Positions 43,358-53,239 of a DNA stretch of 64,000 nt are shown here, piece by piece. Location: the NCBI GenBank assembly GCA_965216645.1, contig CBDCGJ010000017.1, positions 1-64,000 of the forward strand. The letters are read 5' to 3'. How positions within the stretch are numbered: position 1 is the stretch's first letter; each line of letters starts with the position of its first letter. Source of the stretch: CBDCGJ01 sp965216645. GTDB taxonomy: Bacteria > Pseudomonadota > Alphaproteobacteria > GCA-2731375. The position numbers and the translations under genes were made by a program. A model generated the notes under the pieces. That model saw only the letters and a program-made list of their open reading frames with translations. It was not told where the DNA came from and did not search any database.

Positions 43358-45439
43358 TCAGGCGGCTTCGATCCAGATATTGTTGTCGTGGAAGGCGCCA
43401 CCGCCGGTGGGGCTGATGCGGTCGGAGCCGGTCAGGGCGTTGATGCCGATGCCGTCCAGGAAGGCCGCGTTGGGCCAGATGCTTTCGACGATGACGACGC
43501 CACGCTGGAGGGCGTCGAAGATCTCCACATGGACGCGGACCTGGCCGCGCTCGTTGCCCAAGCGGACAATATCGCCCTCGCCGACACCGATCTGCGCCGC
43601 GTCGGTGCTATGTAGCTTCACGGTTGGCCGCTCCTCCCGCTTGATGGAGGTCGGCGTCTCTGTGAAGGAACTGTTCAGATAGTTCCGCGCCGGTGCGGTG
43701 ACCAAACGGAAGGGCCGTTCGTCCGTCGCCTCCTCGATCACCGACCAATGGTCCGGCAGACCGGGCATCGCTTCCGCACCGCCGACCGCGGCGAAACCGT
43801 GGGGTTTGCAGCTGGCCCAGTCCGGCTTGAAACGGAACTTACCGTCGGGATGGGCGAAGCCGTCCAGATAATGGGCCCGGTCGAAATCCGGTTGAACATC
43901 AATCCAGCGGTCGCGGCGCAAGCCCTCGGCAGTACCGAAACCGCTCTCCTGAAGGACTTGGTCGACGATCTCCAGCGCGTTCATCTCGAAACTCGGATGA
44001 CTGAGGCCCAATCGCTGTGCCAAGCCCGTCACCACCTCATGATTGCTTCGGCATTCTTCCGGCGCGTCGATCAGCTTCGGGCCGAGCATGACATGCTGAT
44101 GGCCGCCGCCCTGATAGATGTCGTCATGCTCCAGGAACATGGTCGCCGGCAGCACGATATCGGCCATCTTCGCCGTGTCGGTCATGAATTGCTCATGCAC
44201 GCAAACGAACAGGTCATCGCGGGCGAAGCCGGCATGGACTTTGTTCAGATCCGGCGCGATGACCATCGGATTGGTGCTTTGGATCAGCATCGCCGTCACC
44301 GGCGGGCCACCCATCAGGGCATCCGCATCGCCGGTCAGAATCGGCCCAATCCGGGTCTGGTCGAGCAGGCGGATGTTCGGGTCGAGTGCTTCCGGCGCCT
44401 CGATCAACGCTTTGTTCCAATGATAGATATCGTTGTTGCTGTAGAAGGCGCCGCCGCCTTCCTGCTGCCAGGCGCCCATTACGGTCGGCACGCAGACCGC
44501 GGCATGCATGCTGACGGCGCCCCCGCGACCGCGGGTAAAGCCATAGCCCAGCCGGAACAGGGTTTTCTTGGTGTTACCAAGTCGACGGGCGAAAGCTTCG
44601 ATTTCCGCCACCGTCAGGCCAGTGATCTGGGCCGCCCATTCGGGCGTGCGGCTGGCCAGATGCGCCTCCAACTCGTCCGGCGCGTCGGTGTAATTGGCGA
44701 GATAGTCGCGGTCTGCCAGGCCGTCGCGGAACAGCACATGCATGACGGCACAGGCGAAAGCGGCGTCGCTGCCGGGACGCAGGACGATCTTGATGTCCGC
44801 TTGCGCCATGGTGTTGGTTTCGTAGACGTCGATCACCGCAATCTTGGCGCCGTTGTTCTTCCGGGCTTTCACCGCATGGCTCATGATGTTGATATTGGTA
44901 TTGACCGGATTGGCACCCCAAATGACGATCAGGTCGGACTTCGCCATCTCCCGCGGATCGGTACCGGTGAGCCGGCCGGTGCCGGCGGCGAAGCCGGTCA
45001 TCGCCAGCATGTTGCAGATGGTGCCATACATCTTCGAATACTTCTTCAGATGGGTCAGTCGGTTGATACCGTCGCGCATCAGCAGACCCATGGTGCCGGC
45101 ATAGTAGTAGGGAAAGACCGTTTCACTGCCCAACGCCCGCTCAGCTTGCAGGAACCGCTCCGCAACCTCGTCGAGGGCATCGTCCCAGTCGAGCGGAGCG
45201 AACTCGCCGGATCCCTTGGCGCCGGTGCGGCGCAGCGGCTGACGAAGACGGTCGGGATGGTGCACGCGCTCCGCATAGCGGGCGACCTTGGCGCAGATCA
45301 CGCCATCCGTGAATGTATTCTCGGCGGCGCCCCGAACCCGGCCGATCGTCCGCTCGTCCAGCCGTTCGACCTCCAACGCGCAGGTCGAGGGGCAGTCATG
45401 GGGGCAGGCGGTGGCGAGAAACTCAGGTTGCGCGTTCAT
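43358..45439 (-). CDS. Molybdopterin-dependent oxidoreductase (DMSO reductase family) with [4Fe-4S]
   Basis: 693 residues. The N-terminal cluster ligands are C12, C16, C20 and C49 (CPHDCPSTC, then GVICAKV). Cofactor-binding regions include SDLIVIWGANPVNTNINIMS, QSTNPMVIAPD and TDTAKMADIVLPATMFLEHDD; the C-terminal beta-barrel part holds YLNSSFTETPTSIKRE. No Tat signal, so it is cytoplasmic. Several formate-dehydrogenase-like and dehydratase-like members share this form, and the substrate is unknown. No partner subunits are adjacent. Confidence 0.9.
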   Translation of the reverse strand: MNAQPEFLATACPHDCPSTCALEVERLDERTIGRVRGAAENTFTDGVICAKVARYAERVHHPDRLRQPLRRTGAKGSGEFAPLDWDDALDEVAERFLQAERALGSETVFPYYYAGTMGLLMRDGINRLTHLKKYSKMYGTICNMLAMTGFAAGTGRLTGTDPREMAKSDLIVIWGANPVNTNINIMSHAVKARKNNGAKIAVIDVYETNTMAQADIKIVLRPGSDAAFACAVMHVLFRDGLADRDYLANYTDAPDELEAHLASRTPEWAAQITGLTVAEIEAFARRLGNTKKTLFRLGYGFTRGRGGAVSMHAAVCVPTVMGAWQQEGGGAFYSNNDIYHWNKALIEAPEALDPNIRLLDQTRIGPILTGDADALMGGPPVTAMLIQSTNPMVIAPDLNKVHAGFARDDLFVCVHEQFMTDTAKMADIVLPATMFLEHDDIYQGGGHQHVMLGPKLIDAPEECRSNHEVVTGLAQRLGLSHPSFEMNALEIVDQVLQESGFGTAEGLRRDRWIDVQPDFDRAHYLDGFAHPDGKFRFKPDWASCKPHGFAAVGGAEAMPGLPDHWSVIEEATDERPFRLVTAPARNYLNSSFTETPTSIKREERPTVKLHSTDAAQIGVGEGDIVRLGNERGQVRVHVEIFDALQRGVVIVESIWPNAAFLDGIGINALTGSDRISPTGGGAFHDNNIWIEAA

Positions 45440-45586
45440 GTCAGCGTCCTTTTCGGTGGTCCGGCGGCTTAAACCTAATGCAAATCAATCCGTTGCGAAA
45501 CCGTTTGGGGCACCAATTGAAAGGTGACAGGGCTCGCCATTACAGCTTAAATTCGGGGCCGCGGATATACGAATGGGTACAAGCGT

Positions 45587-47401
45587 TTGAGCCAGAACCG
45601 GAAACAGCGGGACGAGACCGGCGAGACGGCGGTGGCGACCCACAAGCTGATGGGTCGGCTGTGGCGCGATTACGTGCGCCCTTATGCCGGTCGGCTGGCC
45701 CTCGCCATGGTTTTCATGGTTATCGTCGCGGCGACCACCGCCGGGCAGGCTTGGCTGCTGCAGCCGGCGGTCGACGAGATCTTCATCAATCGTTCGGAGA
45801 CCATGCTCTACCTGCTGCCGGCGGCGATCGTCGCCGTGGCGGCGATCCGGGGCGTCGCCACCTATGCCCAATCCATGCTGATGAACGGCACCGGCCAACG
45901 CATCGTCGCCGAAACCCAGGTGAAGCTTTACGAACATCTGATCAACGCCGATCTCGCCTATCTCAACAACGTGCATAGCGGTCAATTGGTTTCCAGCTTC
46001 CTGTTCGACGTCAATCTGCTGCGCGACGCGGTCAGCCGGGCGGTCACCGGCATCGCTAAGGATTTGGTGACCGTTCTCGGCCTGATCGTGGTGATGTTCA
46101 TCCAGGACTGGCAATTGGCCATCGTGGTGGTCTTCATCTTCCCGCTTGCCGGCCTGTTCATCCGCAAGATCGGCAAGCGGTCCCGCAAGGCCTCGACCAA
46201 GACCCAGGAAGCCACTGGCGATCTCAGCGCCCATCTCTCCGACACCTTGGAGGCGGCGCGCGTGGTCAAGGCCTATGGCATGGAGGCGCGGGAAACGGAC
46301 CGCGCCCGCAGCGCCGTGCGCAAGCGCCTGCATCAGTTGATGGTGATGACCCGGGTGCGGGCGATCACCAGTCCGCTGATGGAAGCTTTGGGTGGCATCG
46401 CTATTGGCATTGCCATCATCTATGGCGGCTCCCGCGGGTTGTCGGGCGAACTCAGCCTCGGTGCTTTTATGTCCTTCCTGGCCGCGCTGTTGATGGCTTA
46501 CCAACCGGTGAAAAGCCTGGCCAGCCTGAACAACACCATGCAGGAAGGCTTGGCGGCGGCGCAAAGGCTGTTCCGCCTGTTCGACGTCAAGCCGCAGATC
46601 GTCGACCGACCGAACGCGCCGGACCTGGCGCTGCACGACGGCGCAATCGCCTTCGAAGACGCGGCCTTCACCTATGACGACGAAACCCCGGCGGTGCGTG
46701 GCGTCTCCTTCGCTATAGAGCCGGGCAAGACGGTGGCCCTTGTCGGCCGATCCGGCTCCGGCAAAACCACGCTACTAAATCTGATGCTCCGCTTCTATGA
46801 CGTCAGCGAGGGCGCGATCGCCATCGACGGGCAGGACATTCGCGCGGTTGCTTTGTCCAGCCTGCGCGGCGCCATGGCCTTGGTGACCCAAGACACGGTG
46901 CTGTTCGACGACAGCGTGCGTGCCAATATCGCCTATGGCGATCCGAGAGCGGACGAGGCGGCGATAACGCAAGCCGCGCGTCTGGCCGCCGCCGACGATT
47001 TCATCCGGGACCTGCCTCAGGGCTACGACACCTTGGTGGGGGAGAACGGCGTGAAACTGTCCGGCGGCCAGCGCCAACGCATCGCCATCGCCCGCGCGGT
47101 GCTGAAGAACGCGCCGATCCTGTTGCTCGACGAGGCGACCTCCGCCCTCGACACGGAATCCGAGCGCCAGGTTCAGCAGGCCCTCGATAAACTCCGCCAA
47201 GGCCGGACGACTTTGGTCGTGGCGCACCGCTTGTCGACCGTCATGGGCGCCGACGAGATCCACGTGCTCGATAAGGGGCGTATCGTGGAATCCGGCACCC
47301 ACGACGCCTTGCTGGCTCAGGACGGCGCCTATGCCCGGCTCTATCGGATGCAGTTCCGCGATCAGGCGACGATCGAACCGATGGCGGCAACGGCGGGATA
47401 G
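45587..47401 (+). CDS. msbA: ABC transporter, lipid A flippase MsbA-type
   Basis: 604 residues from a TTG; a GTG at 45632 or an ATG at 45650 are alternatives, none with a strong ribosome site. Six-helix exporter domain (for example LALAMVFMVIVAATTAGQAW), then the ATPase: Walker A GRSGSGKTT, signature LSGGQRQRIAIARAV, Walker B ILLLDEATSALD and switch His in VAHRLST. The LPS-synthesis genes that follow within a few bases support lipid A/LPS core export rather than a drug. Confidence 0.88.
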   Translation: MSQNRKQRDETGETAVATHKLMGRLWRDYVRPYAGRLALAMVFMVIVAATTAGQAWLLQPAVDEIFINRSETMLYLLPAAIVAVAAIRGVATYAQSMLMNGTGQRIVAETQVKLYEHLINADLAYLNNVHSGQLVSSFLFDVNLLRDAVSRAVTGIAKDLVTVLGLIVVMFIQDWQLAIVVVFIFPLAGLFIRKIGKRSRKASTKTQEATGDLSAHLSDTLEAARVVKAYGMEARETDRARSAVRKRLHQLMVMTRVRAITSPLMEALGGIAIGIAIIYGGSRGLSGELSLGAFMSFLAALLMAYQPVKSLASLNNTMQEGLAAAQRLFRLFDVKPQIVDRPNAPDLALHDGAIAFEDAAFTYDDETPAVRGVSFAIEPGKTVALVGRSGSGKTTLLNLMLRFYDVSEGAIAIDGQDIRAVALSSLRGAMALVTQDTVLFDDSVRANIAYGDPRADEAAITQAARLAAADDFIRDLPQGYDTLVGENGVKLSGGQRQRIAIARAVLKNAPILLLDEATSALDTESERQVQQALDKLRQGRTTLVVAHRLSTVMGADEIHVLDKGRIVESGTHDALLAQDGAYARLYRMQFRDQATIEPMAATAG

Positions 47402-47405
47402 ACCG

Positions 47406-48146
47406 ATGCGCGGTTGGTTCAATCGATGGTTCAAGTCGGACGGGCTAAACACGCTGATCGCCGCCGTGCTGGCCGGCTATCTCAAGCTGGTCTGGCATAC
47501 CAGCCGCTTCCGCGAAGTCGACGGCGCCTATCTGGACGACACGGTGGCGCGCCATGGCGGTGTGATCTTCGCATTTTGGCACGGCCGCCTCGCCCTGATC
47601 TTTTTCGCGCTCAGGCCCGGCATGCGGCTGCAGCCCATGGTCTCCCGCAACCGGGATGGCGAGATCATCGCCAAGGTGGTCCAGCGGTTCGGCATTTCCT
47701 CGGTCCGCGGCTCCTCCGCCAAACCGGGCGGCGGCAAGGACAAGGGCGGCGCCGCGGCGCTGCGCGAAATGGTCGCCTCGCTGCGCCAGGGCGATCAGGT
47801 CGGGGTCACGCCAGACGGCCCCAAGGGGCCGCGCATGCGCGCCAGCGATGGCGTCATCACCATGGCACGCCTGTCCGGCGCGCCGATCGTCCCGGTGGCC
47901 TATGCCACCAGCCTGCGCAAGTGCTTCAACAGTTGGGACCGCTTCCTGCTGCCCTTCCCTTTCTCCAAGGGCGTATTCGTTTTTGGACCGCCGATCGAAG
48001 TCGACCGCCGCATGTCGGAAGAAGCGCAGGCCGCCGCCCGGCAGCGGCTCGAAGCCGCCTTGAACGACGTCACGCGGCGGGCCGACGACGCGGTCGGCCA
48101 AGCACCGATCGACCCCGCGCCCCTGCCCAGCGGAAGCGCGCCGTGA
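47406..48146 (+). CDS. Lysophospholipid acyltransferase-like protein (DUF374)
   Basis: 246 residues from the ATG at 47406, four bases after the msbA stop. An N-terminal hydrophobic segment, then FAFWHGRLALIFFAL with the acyltransferase His, SRNRDGEIIAKVVQRFGI, and VTPDGPKGPRMRASDGVITM. DUF374 proteins are LPLAT-superfamily members found beside LPS genes. Its stop overlaps the waaA GTG. Confidence 0.85.
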   Translation: MRGWFNRWFKSDGLNTLIAAVLAGYLKLVWHTSRFREVDGAYLDDTVARHGGVIFAFWHGRLALIFFALRPGMRLQPMVSRNRDGEIIAKVVQRFGISSVRGSSAKPGGGKDKGGAAALREMVASLRQGDQVGVTPDGPKGPRMRASDGVITMARLSGAPIVPVAYATSLRKCFNSWDRFLLPFPFSKGVFVFGPPIEVDRRMSEEAQAAARQRLEAALNDVTRRADDAVGQAPIDPAPLPSGSAP

Positions 48147-49426
48147 TCGGTCTTTACCGCCTGGCTTCCCACTTCGCCGAATGGCTCGCACCGCTGCTGC
48201 TGCGGCGCCGGCTAGCTCAGGGTAAGGAGGACGCGACCCGCCTGGGCGAACGCCTGGGCCATGCGGGCCTGCCCCGCCCGACCGGCGCGCTGATCTGGCT
48301 GCACGGCGCCAGCGTCGGCGAGACCCTCTCCGCCCTGCCCTTGATCGACCGCATCCTGGCTGCGCCATCGTCGCCAACCGTGTTGGTGACCAGCGGCACC
48401 GTGACGTCCGCCGAGCTGATGGCCAAGCGTCTGCCGCCGGGCGCGATCCACCAATTCGTGCCGGTCGACACGCCCGGCGCGGTCGGCCGCTTCTTCGCCC
48501 ATTGGCGGCCTGACCTGGCGATTTGGTTGGAAAGCGAGTTCTGGCCTAATCTGCTGACCGCTATGAAGGATGGCCGCGTCCCGGCTCTGCTGGTCAATGG
48601 CCGAATTTCCGAACGCTCCCAACGGCAATGGGCGCGCTTTCCAACAGCTGCGCGCCGCCTACTGTCGACCTTTCAGGGCGCACTGGCGATGAGTCCTCAA
48701 GACGCCGAACGCTTGAGAACCATCGGATTGGACAGCGCCCGCTTCGCCGGCGATTTGAAAACCGCCGCGGAAGCGCTGCCGGCGGACGAGGCCGCCTTGG
48801 CGGAATTAGAGGCTGCGACGGCCGGTCGACCGCTTTGGCTAGCGGCCAGCACCCATCCGGGCGAAGAAGAAATCGTCGCCCAGGCCCATAGCGAGTTACG
48901 CCTGAGCTGGCCAAACCTGCTTACCATCCTCGCCCCACGCCATCCGGAACGCGGTGACGAGATCGCGACTATGTTGCGTGGCCGAGGCCTCGACGTGGCC
49001 ATACGATCGCGGGACGACGCCGTTGCGGACCGTCACGACATCTATCTCGCCGACACCCTGGGCGAACTTGGCCTGCTTTATCGGCTGGCGCCGATTGCCT
49101 TCGTCGGCGGCTCCCTGGTCGATGTCGGTGGGCATAATCCGCTGGAGGCGGCGCGGCTCGACTGCGCGGTTCTGATCGGCCCCGTACATCATAACTTCAC
49201 CGGGGCGGCGGAGGATCTGAGCGCTGCTGGCGGTTTGAAAGTTATCAAAAGCGCCGACGCTTTGCCGGGGCATGTCGCCGCGCTGTTGACGGACCCGGGG
49301 GAGGCTCGTGCCATGGCCACCGCCGGCGCCGAGAAGGCGGCCACCGGCGACGAAATCCTGGATCAGGCCATGGCGGCGCTGGGACGATTGGCACCGCATC
49401 TATTTCCGAAAGAGAGTGACGCGTGA
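48143..49426 (+). CDS. waaA: 3-deoxy-D-manno-octulosonic acid (Kdo) transferase
   Basis: 427 residues from a GTG overlapping the previous stop (GTGA). GT30 family: LIWLHGASVGETLSALPLID with the catalytic Glu, ESEFWPNLL, and the donor-binding FVGGSLVDVGGHNPLEAARL. Transfers Kdo from CMP-Kdo to lipid IVA at the inner membrane. Overlaps lpxK by 4 bases. Confidence 0.95.
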   Translation: MIGLYRLASHFAEWLAPLLLRRRLAQGKEDATRLGERLGHAGLPRPTGALIWLHGASVGETLSALPLIDRILAAPSSPTVLVTSGTVTSAELMAKRLPPGAIHQFVPVDTPGAVGRFFAHWRPDLAIWLESEFWPNLLTAMKDGRVPALLVNGRISERSQRQWARFPTAARRLLSTFQGALAMSPQDAERLRTIGLDSARFAGDLKTAAEALPADEAALAELEAATAGRPLWLAASTHPGEEEIVAQAHSELRLSWPNLLTILAPRHPERGDEIATMLRGRGLDVAIRSRDDAVADRHDIYLADTLGELGLLYRLAPIAFVGGSLVDVGGHNPLEAARLDCAVLIGPVHHNFTGAAEDLSAAGGLKVIKSADALPGHVAALLTDPGEARAMATAGAEKAATGDEILDQAMAALGRLAPHLFPKESDA

Positions 49427-50409
49427 GCCTGTTCCGTCAAGCGCCGACATTCTGGTCGACGGATGGCACGACCGCGCGTCTGCTTGCGCCGCTTGGGGCG
49501 CTCTACGGCTGGCTTGGGCGTCGGCGCATGGCAGCGGCCGAGCCGTGGCGAGCACCGGCGCCGGTGATCTGCGTCGGCAACCTGACGGCCGGGGGTAGCG
49601 GTAAGACACCCAGCGCCTTGCTGCTGGCCCGATTACTGCGCCGGCTCGGCCGATCGCCGCAATTCCTCACCCGCGGCCATGGCGGCCGCGAGCGCGGTCC
49701 GCTTCAGGTCGACCCGGCGCGGCACAGTGTCGACGAAGTCGGCGACGAAGCGCTGCTGCTGGTGGCGGCGGCGCCGACTTGGCTGGCCGTCGACCGGGCC
49801 GCCGGCGCCCAGGCCATGGCCGACGCCGGTGCGGAAATAGTCGTCATGGATGACGGTTTCCAGAATCCCTATCTTTACAAAGACATGTCAATCCTGGTCT
49901 TCGATGCCGGTTTCGGTCTGGGCAATGGCCGCCTGATCCCGGCCGGCCCCTTGCGAGAGCGGCCCGACGACGGCTATGCCCGGGCGGACATGGCGCTCAT
50001 CGTGCGAAGCGGACAGGAACCGATGCGGCCGCTCGACCTGCCGCCATCCCTGCCCCGCTTCGATGCGCGCATGGTGCCGACCCGCGACAGCGAGCGTTTC
50101 ATCGGCCAACGGGTGCTCGGTTTCGCCGGCATCGGCCGACCCGCCAAGTTTGCCGCCAGCCTGCGGGACCTGGGCGCGGAGTTGGTCGACTTTCAAGCCT
50201 TCCCCGACCATCATGCTTTCGCGGCGGAAGAGGTAATGGAAATGATCGAACGGGCCGTGGCGCAGGACGCGGTAGCGGTGACGACCGCGAAAGACGCCGT
50301 GCGTCTGCCGGCCGAGGCCCGCGAGATGGTCGAGGTCGTCGAAATGGATTTGCAATTGGACGCGGAAGCGGATTTTCTGCGCGAACTGACGGCGCGGCTG
50401 GCGAAGTGA
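49423..50409 (+). CDS. lpxK: Tetraacyldisaccharide 4'-kinase
   Basis: 328 residues from a GTG overlapping the waaA stop. P-loop CVGNLTAGGSGKTPSALLLA; then FLTRGHGG, IVVMDDGFQN and IPAGPLRERPDD, all diagnostic for LpxK. Phosphorylates the 4' position of the lipid A disaccharide at the membrane. Its TGA overlaps the ATG of the acyltransferase gene that follows. Confidence 0.96.
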   Translation: MSLFRQAPTFWSTDGTTARLLAPLGALYGWLGRRRMAAAEPWRAPAPVICVGNLTAGGSGKTPSALLLARLLRRLGRSPQFLTRGHGGRERGPLQVDPARHSVDEVGDEALLLVAAAPTWLAVDRAAGAQAMADAGAEIVVMDDGFQNPYLYKDMSILVFDAGFGLGNGRLIPAGPLRERPDDGYARADMALIVRSGQEPMRPLDLPPSLPRFDARMVPTRDSERFIGQRVLGFAGIGRPAKFAASLRDLGAELVDFQAFPDHHAFAAEEVMEMIERAVAQDAVAVTTAKDAVRLPAEAREMVEVVEMDLQLDAEADFLRELTARLAK

Positions 50410-51341
50410 TGAGCGACGAAACGAAGGTAAGCCTGAAGCATCGGATCGAGGTCGCGCTTACCCGTGTCCTACTTGGCCTGTTTGCGCGGATGCCGGCGGA
50501 CAAGGCGGCCGATCTGTGCGCGGCGTTGACAACGCCGCTGGCCTGGTTGCCGCACAACCGGTCGGCGGAGGAAAATCTGCGCCGAGCGCTACCGGAGTTG
50601 GACAGGGCTGGGCGCCGAAGTCTGATCCGGGCGATGTGGCGAGGCATGGGCCGGACTGTCGGCGAGCTGCCCCATATCAAGACTTTCGAAATCGACGGCA
50701 GCGGTCCCGTCCGGATCGAGGTCGAAGGCGCCGGCGGACTTAAGCGCGAAATCGACGCCGGAAGGCCGGTGATGTTTGCCGCCGCCCATCAGGCCAACTG
50801 GGAGCTTCTGCCGCTCGTCGCCCGACAGCTCGGTTGCCCGATCCATGTGGTCTTCCGCGCCGCCAACAATCCGCTGTTCGACCAGGTGATTACCGACATG
50901 CGCGGCGATATCGCGCTCGGCACCATTGCCAAGGGCGCGGCCGGGGGCCGGCAGCTCCTGGCGGCGCTGCGCAAGGGCGAGAGCGTCGGCATGCTGATCG
51001 ATCAGAAGATGAACGAAGGCCTGCCCGTCCCCTTCTTCGGTCGTCCCGCCATGACCGCCCCGGCGATCGCGCAGCTGGCCCGCCGCCTCGACGTCGCGAT
51101 CGTGCCCGCGCAATGCCGGCGCCTACCGGACAACAGCTACCAAGTGACGCTGCACGAGCCGCTCGATGCCAAGCGCAGCGAGGACCGCGATGCCGATGTC
51201 CTCGAGGTCATGACTGAGCTCAACGCCATGATCGAAGACTGGGTCCGCCTGGCGCCTGAGCAATGGCTCTGGTTGCATAAACGCTGGCCCAGAGATGATG
51301 GGGCTACGAGGCAAAAGCGAAATGCCTCGCGCCCTCAATAA
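50409..51341 (+). CDS. lpxL: Lipid A biosynthesis lauroyl/myristoyl acyltransferase (LpxL/HtrB family)
   Basis: 310 residues. H127-Q-A-N-W-E is the HX4E catalytic motif; other family marks are FRAANNPLFDQVITDMRG, DQKMNEGLPVPFFGRPAMTA and the ending EQWLWLHKRW. Adds a secondary acyl chain to Kdo-lipid A. Last gene of the LPS operon. Its last 38 bases overlap the convergent purC. LpxL versus LpxM type is not decided by sequence alone. Confidence 0.88.
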   Translation: MSDETKVSLKHRIEVALTRVLLGLFARMPADKAADLCAALTTPLAWLPHNRSAEENLRRALPELDRAGRRSLIRAMWRGMGRTVGELPHIKTFEIDGSGPVRIEVEGAGGLKREIDAGRPVMFAAAHQANWELLPLVARQLGCPIHVVFRAANNPLFDQVITDMRGDIALGTIAKGAAGGRQLLAALRKGESVGMLIDQKMNEGLPVPFFGRPAMTAPAIAQLARRLDVAIVPAQCRRLPDNSYQVTLHEPLDAKRSEDRDADVLEVMTELNAMIEDWVRLAPEQWLWLHKRWPRDDGATRQKRNASRPQ

Positions 51342-52281
51342 CGTCCCGCACATTCGGCACGTTGTCGTCGGTATTTGCCGGCAGCAGACCGAATTTCGAC
51401 GATAACGCGCGGTACCTGCCGACTGCGGCATGCTTGACATCGTCCGTAAAATACGGCGCCGGAGACGCATCGCCATCGGGATCGTAGCCGTTTTCGATCA
51501 GCATCCGGCGCACGAATTCCTTGTCGAGGCTTTCGGGCTCTTCACCGTTCGACAAACGCTGCTCGTAAGTGTCGGAGATCCAGTATCGCGACGAGTCGGG
51601 CGTGTGTACCTCGTCGACGAACAAGAGCGTCCCGTCGGGAAGCAGGCCAAGTTCGTATTTCGTATCGACAAGAATGAGACCGTGTTGGGCGGCGACCTCC
51701 TGCCCATGCGCAAAAACTCTCATGACCATGTCTGCCGCCCGCTCGAACAAAGCCGGCATCATGATCCGGCGCTCGATGATCTCAGCCGGCGATATGTTTT
51801 CGTCGCGGCCATCGATCGCCTTAGTGGAAGGCGTCAGGATGGTTTCCTTGAACTTTTCGTTCTTCTTCATACCTGACGGCATTTCCACCCCGGAAATCAC
51901 GCGCGAATGATTTCGATACGCATACCAAGATGACGTCGTCGTCGAACCCGTCAGATATCCCCGCACGACAAACTCGATCGGAACGACATCCGCGTTTCTG
52001 TTGTAGGTGACATTGGGGTGGGGCTGATGAAGAAAATGGCTCGGGATACCCAAATCGTCGAGCCGCTTAAACCAGTCCACCGCAATGGCATTCAAGATCG
52101 CGCCTTTCCCAGGGATCGCGCCAAGCACATAATCGAAGGCCGAAACGCGATCCGTGACGAGGATGGCGCGAACGCCGTTTTCGAAGACGTAGCTCTCGCG
52201 CACTTTGCCCGAATGGCGCTGGCATCGATCTATTTCCGGTCCATTCAGAATCTCTCCGGACACCTGTCTCGTTCTCCTCAT
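51304..52281 (-). CDS. purC: Phosphoribosylaminoimidazole-succinocarboxamide synthase (SAICAR synthetase)
   Basis: 325 residues from the ATG at 52281; GTG at 52263 (behind AGGAG) is an alternative. Purine synthesis step joining CAIR and aspartate. Motifs: HSGKVRESYVF, LVTDRVSAFDYVLG, VVRGYLTGSTTTS, LILVDTKYELGLLPDG and VDEVHTPDSSRYW. The longer, yeast-like form rather than the compact ~240-residue bacterial one. Overlaps lpxL's 3' end. Confidence 0.95.
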   Translation of the reverse strand: MRRTRQVSGEILNGPEIDRCQRHSGKVRESYVFENGVRAILVTDRVSAFDYVLGAIPGKGAILNAIAVDWFKRLDDLGIPSHFLHQPHPNVTYNRNADVVPIEFVVRGYLTGSTTTSSWYAYRNHSRVISGVEMPSGMKKNEKFKETILTPSTKAIDGRDENISPAEIIERRIMMPALFERAADMVMRVFAHGQEVAAQHGLILVDTKYELGLLPDGTLLFVDEVHTPDSSRYWISDTYEQRLSNGEEPESLDKEFVRRMLIENGYDPDGDASPAPYFTDDVKHAAVGRYRALSSKFGLLPANTDDNVPNVRDVIEGARHFAFAS

Positions 52282-52368
52282 ATTTGATGTGGACCGCAGT
52301 CGACGCGCCACGACCTTCGGCTTAGCCTTTGTTCCGGTTCCGACCGCGGCTGAGACGTCTTGAGCCGA

Positions 52369-53055
52369 TCAGGACGGCGCGACGTAGCGGAAGACGTAGG
52401 CCTGTTCATACTCGTATTGCATTCGGTCGGCGACGCGCCGGAAAAAGCGGTCCGGTAAGGCGACCGGGGTGAAACTCGTGGGCTGCAGCCGCTGCAAGCC
52501 AACCGTAAATCCCTCGTTTTGGAAGGCCAGGACGAGATCGTCCAGGCTGTGCAGCTGCATCTTTACGGCACCGTATCGATCAATCTCTTCGCGCAGATAA
52601 GGTAAGCTGGGATTTTCGTCGTAATCGCTGTAAGCCGCGTAATAGACGCCGCCGGGTTTTAACGCGTGGCGTATTTGGCGCGCGTGATCGGCGAGATCTT
52701 CGATCAGATAGATCACGGCGCTGCTGACGGCCAAATCGAAACGGTTCGCGTAAGGCTCAAGGCTGGCTGTCGCGACATAGTCGAGCGGCAGATCGCCCTT
52801 GCGCTGATTGGCGATGTCCACGGATTGGCGGGCCAGATCGACCCCCAAGCCAGACGCAAACGGCCGCTGACGATAGAGGAACCGCAGAAAGCCGCCTTGG
52901 TTGCAGCCGAAATCGAGGACATGGCGACCGTCCAGGTCTGTTTCCACGATCGTCTCCAGAATTTTCTGCCAATGCTGATCGTGACTTTCCTCCATCCGCT
53001 GCTCGCCTTCCGACGCATCGTTCCACCAGACGTCATAGAGTTCGGATTTGCTCAT
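52369..53055 (-). CDS. Class I SAM-dependent methyltransferase
   Basis: 228 residues from the ATG at 53055. SAM-binding motif I DGRHVLDFGCNQGGFLRFL, acidic motif LGVDLARQSVDIA, and the post-motif DLAVSSAVIYLIEDLADHAR. Substrate unknown. Its 5' region faces the MerC-like gene across the Zur-box-like palindrome, so joint zinc control is possible. Confidence 0.88.
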   Translation of the reverse strand: MSKSELYDVWWNDASEGEQRMEESHDQHWQKILETIVETDLDGRHVLDFGCNQGGFLRFLYRQRPFASGLGVDLARQSVDIANQRKGDLPLDYVATASLEPYANRFDLAVSSAVIYLIEDLADHARQIRHALKPGGVYYAAYSDYDENPSLPYLREEIDRYGAVKMQLHSLDDLVLAFQNEGFTVGLQRLQPTSFTPVALPDRFFRRVADRMQYEYEQAYVFRYVAPS

Positions 53056-53166
53056 GGTTCCGCTTTCCAGTTTGCATGTTCGTTTCGGCACGAATAGGTG
53101 CACCCGAACAAGACCTCCCACCGATATAACCCGATATGAATCGAACCGGTAGTTGCATGGTTAAAT

Positions 53167-53183
53167 ATGTTATGTAATAACAT
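53167..53183. promoter_or_regulatory. Zur-box-like palindrome
   Basis: ATGTTATGTAATAACAT: perfect 7-bp arms (ATGTTAT / ATAACAT) around GTA. Zur sites in alphaproteobacteria are of the type GTTATNNNATAAC. It lies 57 bases upstream of the MerC-like gene and 112 bases upstream of the methyltransferase gene, within the divergent promoter region. Confidence 0.75.
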
Positions 53184-53239
53184 TTTCGATACTTAATGAA
53201 AACAAAACGTATCCCGAACCCCGAGGCAATGGATGTGTC

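Noticed and set aside
43748..45472. A long open frame (574 codons) on the + strand
   Set aside because: It is the antisense shadow of the molybdopterin oxidoreductase gene, whose Fe-S and cofactor motifs are all on the minus strand. Long shadows are common in GC-rich DNA.
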